NCBI GenBank assembly: GCA_017523995.1
Contig: JAFWUX010000167.1
Coordinates: 1-29,383 of the forward strand
DNA length: 29,383 nucleotides
Direction of reading: 5' to 3'
From: Oscillospiraceae bacterium
GTDB lineage: Bacteria > Bacillota_A > Clostridia > Oscillospirales > Ruminococcaceae
Part shown: positions 1-8,200 of the stretch, piece by piece
Numbering within the stretch: the first letter of the stretch is position 1
How the letters are laid out: the number at the start of each line of letters is the position of its first letter
Position numbers and translations under genes: made by a program
Notes under the pieces: generated by a model
Told to the model about the DNA's origin: nothing
What the model saw: the letters and a program-made list of their open reading frames with translations, nothing else
Databases searched by the model: none

Positions 1-193
1 CACCGGCAAACAGCCGCGTGAAATCGAATTTGAAATCTATGACGGCGGCATCATCTTCACCTATACCACCGACGGCGTGGACGATTCGGCAGCGGAGAAG
101 GACCCGCGCTGGATGCCATATGAAATCTGGGTGCAGAACCGCATCGCCAAGCGCCGTGCACGGCAGGCAGCATTCCTGTCGGCATATCTGTAA
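1..193 (+). CDS. C-terminal fragment of an unknown protein
   Basis: An open frame enters from the left edge and ends at a TAA at 191-193, giving about 63 residues that end in a basic stretch (AKRRARQAAF). I do not recognise the family. In many Firmicutes rapZ and yvcK precede whiA, but this tail does not look like either. The stop lies only 26 bases before the whiA start, so the two genes are probably co-transcribed. Codon use matches the neighbours. Confidence 0.6.
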   Translation, partial: TGKQPREIEFEIYDGGIIFTYTTDGVDDSAAEKDPRWMPYEIWVQNRIAKRRARQAAFLSAYL

Positions 194-219
194 TATCAAT
201 CCAACCGGAGGTGATGCCG

Positions 220-1134
220 ATGGCATCCTTTTCCAATCAGGTCAAAACGGAGATCTGCGGGTGCATCCGCAAGCCGGCTGACCGCCGCGCCTTTCTGACC
301 GGCGTACTGCTCTCGGCGCGCAGGTGCACCGCCTCGGAGATCATCCTGCAAACCGAATGTGAAGCGTTTGCCGCGCTCTTTCCGCAGCTTGTGCAGAGCG
401 TCAGCGGGAGCTGCCGCTTCGATACCGAATTCCGCGCGCGCTCCGGCAGACAGTCGGTCTGGTGCTTTACCGTCAGCGGGACGGATGCGGTCTCGGCGCT
501 GACAAAGCCGCTGCAGCTTGATCCGGCGAACCGCGCTGCGGTGCTGGAGTCGCTCGCCGGCAGGACGCTTGCCTTTGCCGCCGCCGGATGCTTTGTCCTC
601 TGCGGCAGCGTGACCGATCCGGAGCGGCGGTATCATCTGGAACTCGTGCTCGCGGATGCGGCGGTCGCTGCGGCTTTCCCTGCGGTGCTTGCGGCGGAGC
701 AGCCGGAAATCCGCTTCAAATCGACGGTGCGCAAGCAGGATACCGTGCTCTATCTCAAGCAGAACGAGCAGATCTGCGATGCGCTGACCTATTTCGGCGC
801 GCCGAATGCTTCGATGGAGCTCGCCGCGCAGCAGGTCTATAAAAATGTCCGCAGCATGACAAACCGCCGCACAAACTGCGACCTTGCCAATATCGACAAG
901 AGCGTTGCGGCAGGGGAGCAGCAGATCGCGGATATTGAGCTGATTCGCGGGAAGATCGGGCTCGAAACGCTGCCCGATGTGCTGCAGGAGATCGCTGCCG
1001 CGCGCCTTGCCGATCCGGAGGCGAGCTTGCGGGAGCTCGGGGCGAAGCTGAATCCGCCGCTCTCGCGCTCGGGGGTCAATCACCGGCTGCAGCGTATCTC
1101 TGAGATCGCTGCGAAGTATAAAACGCAGAAATAA
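220..1134 (+). CDS. whiA: WhiA, DNA-binding cell-division/sporulation regulator
   Basis: WhiA is a DNA-binding protein found across Gram-positive bacteria. It combines an N-terminal fold related to LAGLIDADG homing endonucleases with a C-terminal helix-turn-helix, and it affects division, chromosome segregation and, in Streptomyces, sporulation. The 304-residue product shows the family pattern: an N-terminal SFSNQVKTEI opening, a GSVTDPERRYHLEL core strand, the central MTNRRTNCDLANIDKS segment and a C-terminal HTH around LGAKLNPPLSRSGVNHRL. The frame opens earlier at a GTG at 211, but GGAGG (207-211) overlaps that codon. The ATG at 220 sits 8 bases behind GGAGG and matches the usual WhiA N-terminus, so I chose it. 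The gene faces the ABC transporter gene and shares a bidirectional terminator with it. Confidence 0.93.
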   Translation: MASFSNQVKTEICGCIRKPADRRAFLTGVLLSARRCTASEIILQTECEAFAALFPQLVQSVSGSCRFDTEFRARSGRQSVWCFTVSGTDAVSALTKPLQLDPANRAAVLESLAGRTLAFAAAGCFVLCGSVTDPERRYHLELVLADAAVAAAFPAVLAAEQPEIRFKSTVRKQDTVLYLKQNEQICDALTYFGAPNASMELAAQQVYKNVRSMTNRRTNCDLANIDKSVAAGEQQIADIELIRGKIGLETLPDVLQEIAAARLADPEASLRELGAKLNPPLSRSGVNHRLQRISEIAAKYKTQK

Positions 1135-1149
1135 CATGCAAAACAAAAT

Positions 1150-1184
1150 CCGCTGAAATGCAGTTGCTACGTGCATTTCAGCGG
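1150..1184. terminator. Bidirectional terminator between whiA and the ABC exporter gene
   Basis: A 13-base inverted repeat (CCGCTGAAATGCA at 1150-1162, TGCATTTCAGCGG at 1172-1184) is followed by CTTTTC on the plus strand and by ATTTTGTTT on the minus strand. It lies between the convergent stops at 1134 and 1210 and can end both transcripts. Almost the same stem recurs at 11576-11618. Confidence 0.9.
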
Positions 1185-1209
1185 CTTTTCCGTTTGTGTG
1201 TCCGGTGAT

Positions 1210-3072
1210 TTAATCGCTGCTTTCGCCTTCGGTGTAGCTGAGATCGGGCGGCTCTGCGGCGGAGGCTTTGCGGAACTGTGTCTCATAAAGCTGCGTGTAG
1301 ACGCCGCCGCTGCCGACCAGTTCACTGTGTGTGCCGCGCTCTGCAATCTCGCCGTCCTTGATGACCAGAATCTCATCCGCGGCGAGGATTGTCGAGAGAC
1401 GGTGCGCGATCAGGATGCTCGTGCGGGTGGCGATCAGCGGCTCGATTGCGTCCTGAATCATCTGCTCGGAGATCGAATCCAGCGCAGAGGTCGCTTCATC
1501 GAAGATCATCAGCGCGGGGTCTTTCAGCAGAATCCGCGCGATGGAAATGCGCTGCTTTTCGCCGCCGGAAAGCTTCAGTCCGCGGTTGCCGACGACCGTA
1601 TCCAGACCCTTCTCCTGCTTCTCGACAAACGCATAGATATTTGCGCGTTTGCAGGCTTCGATCAGCTCTGACTCGGTTGCGTCGGGCTTGGCGTAAAGCA
1701 GATTTTCGCGGATTGTCCCGTTAAAGAGATAGGTCTCCTGACTGACTATGCCGATGTTCTGCCGCAGAAATTCCAGCGGGAGTTCGCGGACATCCGTGCC
1801 GTCAAACAGCACTGCGCCGCCCGTGACATCGTAGAGCCGCGGAATCAGGTTGACAAGCGTGCTCTTGCCCGAGCCGGAGGGCCCGACGATTGCAAAGCAT
1901 TTGCCCTGTTCCAGCCTGAAATTGATATCCTTCAAAATCTCGCGCTCAGGGTTATACTGAAACTGCACATGCCGGAATTCGACCTCGCCGCGCACGGTCT
2001 CCGGCGCTTTGGCATCCGGTGCATCCTGAATCTCCGCCGGCATATCGAAATACTCGAAGATGCGCGTGAACATCGCCATCGAGCGAATCCAGTCCACCTG
2101 AATGTTCAGCAGTTGATTGACCGGCATGTACATCCTGCCGAGCAGCGCGACCAGAACCGTGATCTGACCGACTGTCAATGTCGGATCGTAGTGCATCATG
2201 ATGATGCCGCCGACCAGATAAATCAGCATCGGGCCGATGCTCGTGAAGGTGCTGAGCACCATGCGGAACCATCTGCCCGCCATGCTCTCGCGGATGTTGA
2301 GGTTGATCATTTTGCGGTTGACCGATTCGTAGCGCTCGTATTCGCGGCGCTCCATGCCGAACAGCTTGACAAGAAGCTGTCCGCTGACCGACAGCGTTTC
2401 ATTCAGGATGCCGTTGATCTCGTCGCTGCATGCCTGCGATTCGCGCGTGATCGCCCAGCGGTTTTTGCCCGCGCGGCGTGTCGGGATGGTGAACAGCGGT
2501 ACGATCAGTGCGCCGATCAGGGCGAGAATCCAGTTTTCGCGGAACATCAGCACAAGCGCTGCAATCAGTGTGATTGCGTTCGAGAGGATGCTTGTCAGCG
2601 TGCTCGTGATGATCTGCTGCACGCCGGAGATGTCGCTCGTCATGCGCGTGATGATGTCCCCCTGATTGTTCGTCGTGAAGAATCGCTGCGACATCGTCTG
2701 CAGGTGCCTGTACATCGCATTGCGCATGTCAAATGTGATGTGCTGCGCGATCCATGTGTTGAGATAGCTCTCGAGAATGCCGATCAGGTTTGCCGCAAGC
2801 GTCACGCCGAATGACAGCAGAATGAACAGGATCAGCTTGTGCAGATTCTGCGCGATCAGACCTTCGTCGATGATCTTGCCCGTCAGGACAGAGGGCATCA
2901 GCGACATGACCGCGGAACAGAGAATCGCGGTCAGCACAAGCAAAAGCTGTTTGCGGTAGGGCTTCAGATAGGAAAAAATCCGCAGCAGCAGCTCTTTTGT
3001 GACCTTCGGCTTGTTCTTCTTCTCCTCCTCGGTCAGATAGTTGTTTCTTCCGCCGGGCGGCGGCATAGGCAA
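1210..3072 (-). CDS. ABC exporter, fused membrane and ATPase domains (MsbA/LmrA type)
   Basis: This 620-residue half-transporter has a cytosolic proline-rich N-terminus, a six-helix exporter membrane domain (about residues 40-340) and a nucleotide-binding domain (about 360-600). Walker A is GPSGSGKS (397-404), the signature is LSGGEKQR (501-508), Walker B leads into DEATSALD (525-532) and the switch histidine is H557, so the ATPase looks intact. Proteins of this kind act as homo- or heterodimers exporting lipids, peptides or drugs; no partner half-transporter is adjacent, so a homodimer is likely. The substrate cannot be read from the sequence. The start is supported by AAGGAGGG 7 bases upstream. 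The gene is followed by the bidirectional terminator shared with whiA. Confidence 0.93.
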   Translation of the reverse strand: MPMPPPGGRNNYLTEEEKKNKPKVTKELLLRIFSYLKPYRKQLLLVLTAILCSAVMSLMPSVLTGKIIDEGLIAQNLHKLILFILLSFGVTLAANLIGILESYLNTWIAQHITFDMRNAMYRHLQTMSQRFFTTNNQGDIITRMTSDISGVQQIITSTLTSILSNAITLIAALVLMFRENWILALIGALIVPLFTIPTRRAGKNRWAITRESQACSDEINGILNETLSVSGQLLVKLFGMERREYERYESVNRKMINLNIRESMAGRWFRMVLSTFTSIGPMLIYLVGGIIMMHYDPTLTVGQITVLVALLGRMYMPVNQLLNIQVDWIRSMAMFTRIFEYFDMPAEIQDAPDAKAPETVRGEVEFRHVQFQYNPEREILKDINFRLEQGKCFAIVGPSGSGKSTLVNLIPRLYDVTGGAVLFDGTDVRELPLEFLRQNIGIVSQETYLFNGTIRENLLYAKPDATESELIEACKRANIYAFVEKQEKGLDTVVGNRGLKLSGGEKQRISIARILLKDPALMIFDEATSALDSISEQMIQDAIEPLIATRTSILIAHRLSTILAADEILVIKDGEIAERGTHSELVGSGGVYTQLYETQFRKASAAEPPDLSYTEGESSD

Positions 3073-3132
3073 TCCCTCCTTCTTTGGATTTGATTGCAGT
3101 ATAGCACAGGTTCCGCCGCGCTGTCAAGCCTT

Positions 3133-3178
3133 TTGACAAATAAAGGTATCTCCGATTGACAAATAAAGGTATCTCCGA
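3133..3178. repeat. Perfect tandem duplication of a 23-base unit
   Basis: Two identical copies lie head to tail at 3133-3155 and 3156-3178, each beginning TTGACAAATAAAGG and ending in ATCTCCGA. The unit contains the outer end (GGTATCTCCGA) of the mosaic cassette that follows, so the duplication repeats the cassette border. Each copy also holds a TTGACA hexamer, but no well-spaced -10 hexamer follows. Confidence 0.9.
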
Positions 3179-3417
3179 TGGATTGAGAATGGGGACGCTG
3201 TCCCCAAACCCCTGCTGGGGATATTATCCCCAGACCCCATGTTTATGTGTGAATAAAAGAAAGCCGCTCAATTTACGTATTACGCAAAATTGAGCGGCTT
3301 TATCCTATTGACTCTTAAAATGGGATTCTTAAGGGACAGTATCCCTTAAGCGGAGTTTGAGGCACAGTTTGCACAGCAATACTGTAAGCCCCCATTACAA
3401 ATCCGTCGGAGACACCT
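3167..3417. repeat. Mosaic hairpin cassette 1
   Basis: This fills most of the gene-free stretch 3073-3421. From the left it holds a border AGGTATCTCCGAT, a hairpin GGGGAC/GTCCCC (3191-3205), a hairpin CTGGGGAT/ATCCCCAG (3215-3233), a central terminator (3260-3301), a palindrome CTTAAGGGA/TCCCTTAAG (3328-3350), an ACAGT...ACTGT hairpin (3365-3386) and an inverted border ending in GACACCT four bases from the stop of the leftward gene at 3422. The same modules occur in other order in the cassettes at 21817, 26909 and 27233. For transcripts coming from 3422 it forms a heavily structured 3' end. Confidence 0.85.
3260..3301. terminator. Terminator in the centre of cassette 1
   Basis: A 15-base perfect stem, AAAGCCGCTCAATTT at 3260-3274 with its complement at 3287-3301, has a 12-base loop. 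On the minus strand, the direction of both neighbouring genes, the stem is followed by CTTTTATTC. It should end the transcript of the dockerin gene at 3422-6538. Confidence 0.8.
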
Positions 3418-3421
3418 GATT

Positions 3422-6400
3422 TCAGATGATCTTTGCGATGATGCGCAGGATGTGGATGACGTCATCCGAAGCGACTGCGCCGTCGCCGTTTGCATCGCTG
3501 TTGATGCGTCCCTGTGCGTCGATCTTGACGGTCTTATCCTCGGCGAGGAAACGTGCAAGCAGCACGGCATCGCTGACGTCGATTCTGGTGTCGCAGTTGA
3601 CATCTCCGGCGAGAGACGCGGGGTTCTGCATTGCGAGCGCGTCCGGAATGACGGTGTTGAAGCCTGCGGTCTGCGAGACCGGATGCGGGCCGTCTGTTTG
3701 GAACTCGGAATCGGAAAGGAGCACCATCGAGATATTATCCGAATTGCGGATGAAATCTGCGAATGCCGCCTTGAACACCTTGACGCGCTGCGTGTCATCA
3801 TACGGCGGGGTGACAGAGACGATCACATCGCTGAGGATCAGGTCAAGCTTTGTGCCGCGCAGCATATCCAGTGCAAGACCGAGATGCGACTTCTCCTCCT
3901 CCCAGCAGCTCTCGTCAGAGAATTCGCAGCAGAGCGCAATGCCGTCAACCGGCACTTTTGCCTTTTTGAGTGCTTCGGCTGCATCGAGGATTACCTTGAT
4001 GTCTGCGATATCCGTTGTCCAGATTTCGCTGCCGTCTGTTGTGATGACGCTGAGAACCGGCGGCTCCGGATTGAGCATTTCCTCCATATAAAGCCTGCAG
4101 CCTTCCGGTGCATACTTCTTTGCGGAGTTGAACGCGGCGGCGACATAATCGGTGCTGCCCTCGCCGTAAATCTTTTTCATGGCGTCCTTTGCCATGCTGC
4201 TCGAGGTGAACTGCGTGTAGACATCGCTTGTGACAATCGCGCTGTCAATGATGAGCTTCGGATATTCCTTTTCAAGTGTCTGGAACATCGCTTTGATGAT
4301 CGCATCATAGCGCGCCTGCATCTCCTCCGGCTTGACATAGCTGCCGTCTGCATTCTGATAGTACGCGGTCGGGAGCATGTATCCGGAAATGAACGGTCCG
4401 ATGACAACCGGAACGCCGTTTGCTTCACAGCTTGCGAGATACTTTTTCTGCAGCGTGCCGAGTTCGATCTCGATCGGCTGATCCGGTGTCCATTTGGCAT
4501 TCAGGCAGTATGCCGGGATCAGGATGTTTTCCAGTGATGCAACATCGAAAAATGCGGAGAAATCGCGGATCGAATCGTTTGCATCGAAATCCGGCGTGAC
4601 TATTGTTTTGCCGAGACGGAAATAATCCTTCAGCGGGCGCTCGGCTTTCTGCGTGAGCTGCAGTTCATTCTTTGTGAATGCAACGCTGCCCCTTCCGATC
4701 GGCTGTGCGGCTGCAAACGCAGAGATCTGCCGGATCTTGGGGATGACGGCGCCGAGCTTTTTCATTTCTGCAAGGTGTCCGGTGATATCGACCGTGTTCT
4801 CAATCTTTCCGGAATCCTTTGCGCCGAGCAGATTGTTCTGCCGGAGAATCCAGTAGTAGTTCAGATCATTGTATGCATCTGCCAGACCGTAAACGCTGTA
4901 TTTTTCGCCGTGCAGCGTATATTCGCCGAACGGCGTGAAATGCTCCGGAATGCCGCCGCTGTATGCATCGGCAAATATGAAGTGGCTGCCGCGTTCGGTA
5001 CTGTCCGCTGCATCTGCAAACCCGACAATGACACCGGCATAGGAATCGTTTTTCAGTGTGACATTGGCTGCATAGCTGTAGTCGATCTGACCGAGCGATT
5101 CCGCTGTGACAGGTTCATTGAAGCGCTTGCCGCAATAGATCGTCACTTCACCGCTGTCGCTCCATGAAGCGGAAACTTTGCCGCCTTTCTCATATTTGTA
5201 CTCCAGCGGCGTTTCGGAGTAAACCCGCAGATAGTAACCGTCCTCGGTGGTTTCTTCTGTGAAGACTTCGGTTTGTTCCAGCTTGACGCCTTCCGGTTCA
5301 TTCCTTGTGAAGGTTACGGTGCCGGTGCCTTCGGTGACAAATGCTGCCGCACCTGCGAGCATGTTATCTACTTCAATTCCGTAATCATACAATTCCCTGA
5401 AGAATGCAGAAAGGTTGAGCGTGTTTTCGATCTTGCCTGCGCCGGTCTGACCGAGCAGATTCTCCCTGCGGACAGCAACATATACGGGCAGATGGAGTGT
5501 ATCTTTGAATCCGCTTACCGGATCACCGACATTCCATTCTTCTTCCGTGTAGTACAGATCATATTCGCCGCTGTTCAGTGTGAACGAGCGGAGATGATCT
5601 TTATAAGCCGGACGTTCACCGCTCCATGCGTCTATGATGTTCATCCGGACACTCTTGTTTCCTTGTGAATTGAGACCGAGACGCATGACCATACCGATTG
5701 ACGCAGTGCCCTGAAGATCGGCGTCTGCAGCATAGTGATAGTATTGTATTCTATTGCTATACAGGGGACGGTACGGAACACTTGGATAGGCTTGTGTGGT
5801 GGTGCCGGTGAACTGCGTAAAGCCCTGCTTCGGCAGATCCTTCCAGCTTGCGGTGAAGCCGCTTTCTGTCTCGCGCGTGATCCATGCCTCGCCGGTTTGC
5901 GGAACCCCGCACTGATACAGTTCACCGGTGAATGTGCTTGATAAAAGAACGTCTTTTATGCGTGCGCCGATATCCGTGAGCTCCGGATGCTCCATGGTCA
6001 TGCTGATATGCCAGGTTTCCATGCCTGCACTGGATAACGGCTCGATTGCTTCCAGCGGACCGACAGGCAGCCCCGCATTTTCGATCTGTTCCAAAAAATT
6101 GTCGATGTGCATGCTTGCTTTGAGCTTGAGATTTTCTGCGGGCTCAGACGGGATGCACCAGTATTCAGACCGGTCATCATTGCAGATGAGGTCATATTTG
6201 CCTCCGTCTGCCTCGATCTCTGCAAATTTCTCGCCGCTCCCGAAGGTTTTGTTCTTTGATTCGCTGACCAGATTCACCGTGACTTCCGGCTGCGAGAGTT
6301 TGACGCGGATACCGATGTAATAGGAATCGGTTTCCGGCTTTTCAAAATCGGCCTCACACAAGGTGGAGCCATACTCTGCGTAGTCGAAACCGGGCGTGAA

Positions 6401-6538
6401 TGCTTCAAACGGATTCTTCACGGTTTCTTCTGCGGCGGGCGGCGCGGTCTCCTCTGCCGCGGTGACGGGCAGCATCGGGATCGCGGTGAGTGCGATAACT
6501 GCTGCGCTGATGAGTGTGAATAGCTTTTTCTGCTTCAT
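3422..6538 (-). CDS. Secreted dockerin protein with three GH11-like and one GH10-like degenerate modules
   Basis: The 1038-residue product has a signal peptide (about 1-28) and a C-terminal two-loop dockerin (about 977-1038; DVNCDTRIDVSD and DANGDGAVASDD), so it should dock on a cellulosome scaffold. Residues about 50-185, 215-415 and 440-625 each keep the layout of a GH11 xylanase jelly roll. Seen in them are a strand like IIDAWSG, a GEYDLY strand, a YVAVRREN/YWILRQN segment, an NTLNLSAFF-type helix and a final TEGTGTVTF-type strand. Residues about 630-960 follow GH10 (EANGVPVVIGPF, KLIIDSAIV, YVAAAFNSAKKYAPEGCRLY, VDGIAL). Positions expected for the GH11 nucleophile read T87, R298 and H519; the GH10 glutamates read V769 and L902/S903. 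Active R. flavefaciens xylanases with GH11 plus GH10 are known, so this is probably a catalytically dead relative. The family assignment is by eye. RBS: AAGGGGG. Confidence 0.8.
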   Translation of the reverse strand: MKQKKLFTLISAAVIALTAIPMLPVTAAEETAPPAAEETVKNPFEAFTPGFDYAEYGSTLCEADFEKPETDSYYIGIRVKLSQPEVTVNLVSESKNKTFGSGEKFAEIEADGGKYDLICNDDRSEYWCIPSEPAENLKLKASMHIDNFLEQIENAGLPVGPLEAIEPLSSAGMETWHISMTMEHPELTDIGARIKDVLLSSTFTGELYQCGVPQTGEAWITRETESGFTASWKDLPKQGFTQFTGTTTQAYPSVPYRPLYSNRIQYYHYAADADLQGTASIGMVMRLGLNSQGNKSVRMNIIDAWSGERPAYKDHLRSFTLNSGEYDLYYTEEEWNVGDPVSGFKDTLHLPVYVAVRRENLLGQTGAGKIENTLNLSAFFRELYDYGIEVDNMLAGAAAFVTEGTGTVTFTRNEPEGVKLEQTEVFTEETTEDGYYLRVYSETPLEYKYEKGGKVSASWSDSGEVTIYCGKRFNEPVTAESLGQIDYSYAANVTLKNDSYAGVIVGFADAADSTERGSHFIFADAYSGGIPEHFTPFGEYTLHGEKYSVYGLADAYNDLNYYWILRQNNLLGAKDSGKIENTVDITGHLAEMKKLGAVIPKIRQISAFAAAQPIGRGSVAFTKNELQLTQKAERPLKDYFRLGKTIVTPDFDANDSIRDFSAFFDVASLENILIPAYCLNAKWTPDQPIEIELGTLQKKYLASCEANGVPVVIGPFISGYMLPTAYYQNADGSYVKPEEMQARYDAIIKAMFQTLEKEYPKLIIDSAIVTSDVYTQFTSSSMAKDAMKKIYGEGSTDYVAAAFNSAKKYAPEGCRLYMEEMLNPEPPVLSVITTDGSEIWTTDIADIKVILDAAEALKKAKVPVDGIALCCEFSDESCWEEEKSHLGLALDMLRGTKLDLILSDVIVSVTPPYDDTQRVKVFKAAFADFIRNSDNISMVLLSDSEFQTDGPHPVSQTAGFNTVIPDALAMQNPASLAGDVNCDTRIDVSDAVLLARFLAEDKTVKIDAQGRINSDANGDGAVASDDVIHILRIIAKII

Positions 6539-6577
6539 TGCGGGTACCCCCTTTTGATGAGATGATTAAAATGTCGG

Positions 6578-6604
6578 AATGACGCAGCGATATACTGCGT
6601 CATT
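6578..6604. other. Stem-loop in the leader of the pseudo-xylanase gene
   Basis: A perfect 10-base stem (AATGACGCAG at 6578-6587, complement at 6595-6604) with a 7-base loop lies 5' of the gene that starts at 6538, just inside the start of its likely transcript. There is no T-run, so it is not a good terminator. It may stabilise the mRNA or control it. Confidence 0.6.
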
Positions 6605-6612
6605 CTCATCAT

Positions 6613-6642
6613 ATCATATTTTAACGTAGCGTTTCCAATCAA
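6613..6642 (-). promoter_or_regulatory. Probable sigma-A promoter of the gene at 3422-6538
   Basis: On the minus strand TTGATT (6637-6642) and TATGAT (6613-6618) are 18 bases apart, with an AT-rich spacer. The start of transcription would be near 6606, at the edge of the stem-loop at 6578-6604. Confidence 0.55.
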
Positions 6643-6681
6643 ATATTGCGATCAGGGGCACAGATCGGTCAACTATTGCGA

Positions 6682-8187
6682 TTATGATGCTGCGGGGGAG
6701 ATTGTCACGGTGCAGCGGTCATCTGTGATGCTGTCTACGTGGATCTTCACACCGGCGGAGACCGTCTGACTGCCGTCTGCATCGTACCAGCGGAACCCGC
6801 TGATGCTGCCGGTCACGGTATCGCCGGCGGTGAAAAATCTGCCGCCCTCTGCCTCGTTGACAAGGCGGAGCACGCGCTGCTTGTCATTGTGCTTGTCATA
6901 GTATCTGCCGAAATTCGACCATTTCAGCTCCGGATGCAGAATTCCCTGACAGACGGTCGCTTCGCCGTGCAGGATGCGCAGTCCGCCGGAACGGAACAGC
7001 GTGCGCTGTGTGTTGGTCCGCAGCGATGCCGCATTGTTGCCTGCGGCGGACTGATAATCCAGCACGAAATATTCGCTGAGCCAGTCCATCGGTTCGCCGG
7101 ATGCTGAGGAGGCGGTGCGCGGAATCACAACGCAGCCCGGTGCGGTCTGCGCGCAGGGGAGCTCAAAGGTCTGCGTGCCGCCTGTGTAAATCTGCACTTC
7201 GGACGGGCGGTACCAGCCGAGCAGGAGCTTTGAGAACGCCGAAAGATCACCGGCGGCATCATCCATGAGCTCCCAGCCTGCATCGCCGTTCAGACCGAAG
7301 ACGCCTGATTCGGTGTTCACATATTTATAGTAATCGGGCAGACCCATTGCGTGCCCGAGCTCGTGCGTCCATGTGCTGTTGAATGCGGCGGCTTTGGTGA
7401 TATCCGCGGCGCCGAAGCTGCGCGTGTCGATCCGCAGGCCGTCAAAGGTGAGCTTTTCCGAGTAGGTGCCGGTGGACGGCAGCCAGTCGGTTTGACCGAG
7501 CGCATCCGGTACGGCGGCGATCACGGCATCCACGCAGCCGTCGCCGTCGGAATCATAGCGCGTGAAGTCAACGGTTTCATCGAGAGCCCTGAAAATCTCG
7601 GTGAAAAATTTGCCCGAGAGCCCGATATACGATTTGCTCTCGTTCTGCGCGGTGTACGCATAGACATCGCCCTCGAGCGTCAGGCGCCCGTGTGAGGCGC
7701 GCGCATAATATGCGGAGATGCTCTCCGTCGGGTATGCAGCGGATTCGGGCGCCGCAGGTCCGAAGCAGTTTGCAGCGACCTGCTCCGGCGTCACGCTTGC
7801 GGGATGCGCACAGTCCGGAAAGCTGACGAGCACCGTCAGCACGCGGACTGTGCCGGTCGCGGGCATGGACGGGCTCAGCGCATCGAGCGGACGCTGCATC
7901 AGGGCATCGGCGCGGTGCGGTGTCAGGATTTGCCGCTTGAGCAGGGTGAGGTCGGCAGCGTTGAGGATGCCGTCTGCATTGAGGTCGGCGGATGCCGGTG
8001 CGGCAAGTGACTTTTCCGCGGTGAGATAATCTGCGAGCAGGACGGCATCTGCGGCGGTGACGGTGCCGTCGGCATTGACATCACCGGAGAGGGGCGCGCG
8101 CTCCGCTGCTGCGGTTCGGGAACAGAGCAATCCTGCTGTGCAGACGGCTGCGAACAGTGCGCTGACAATGCGTTTGAGCGGTTTCAT
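6682..8187 (-). CDS. Dockerin-bearing M6-type metallopeptidase
   Basis: The 501-residue protein has a signal peptide (1-28), then at once a two-loop dockerin (about 34-88; DVNADGTVTAAD, DLNADGILNAAD), and then a catalytic region with the zinc motif HELGH at 275-279 in a THELGHAMGLPDYY context typical of M6 (immune inhibitor A-like) peptidases. A DSDGDGCVDAV loop at about 212-222 looks like a calcium site, as is common before the zinc helix in M6. The C-terminal part is a beta-rich domain without a family I can name. The frame extends upstream to 8232, but the ATG at 8187 has AAGGGGGA before it and begins the signal peptide. It follows the LytTR regulator gene by 13 bases, so the two are probably one transcript. 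A role on the cellulosome, in processing or feeding, is inferred. Confidence 0.88.
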   Translation of the reverse strand: MKPLKRIVSALFAAVCTAGLLCSRTAAAERAPLSGDVNADGTVTAADAVLLADYLTAEKSLAAPASADLNADGILNAADLTLLKRQILTPHRADALMQRPLDALSPSMPATGTVRVLTVLVSFPDCAHPASVTPEQVAANCFGPAAPESAAYPTESISAYYARASHGRLTLEGDVYAYTAQNESKSYIGLSGKFFTEIFRALDETVDFTRYDSDGDGCVDAVIAAVPDALGQTDWLPSTGTYSEKLTFDGLRIDTRSFGAADITKAAAFNSTWTHELGHAMGLPDYYKYVNTESGVFGLNGDAGWELMDDAAGDLSAFSKLLLGWYRPSEVQIYTGGTQTFELPCAQTAPGCVVIPRTASSASGEPMDWLSEYFVLDYQSAAGNNAASLRTNTQRTLFRSGGLRILHGEATVCQGILHPELKWSNFGRYYDKHNDKQRVLRLVNEAEGGRFFTAGDTVTGSISGFRWYDADGSQTVSAGVKIHVDSITDDRCTVTISPAAS

Positions 8188-8200
8188 GCTGCTTCCCCCT

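Noticed and set aside
196..1176. Open frame of 326 codons antisense to whiA
   Set aside because: Arg-rich translation typical of an antisense shadow; it crosses the bidirectional terminator at 1150-1184.
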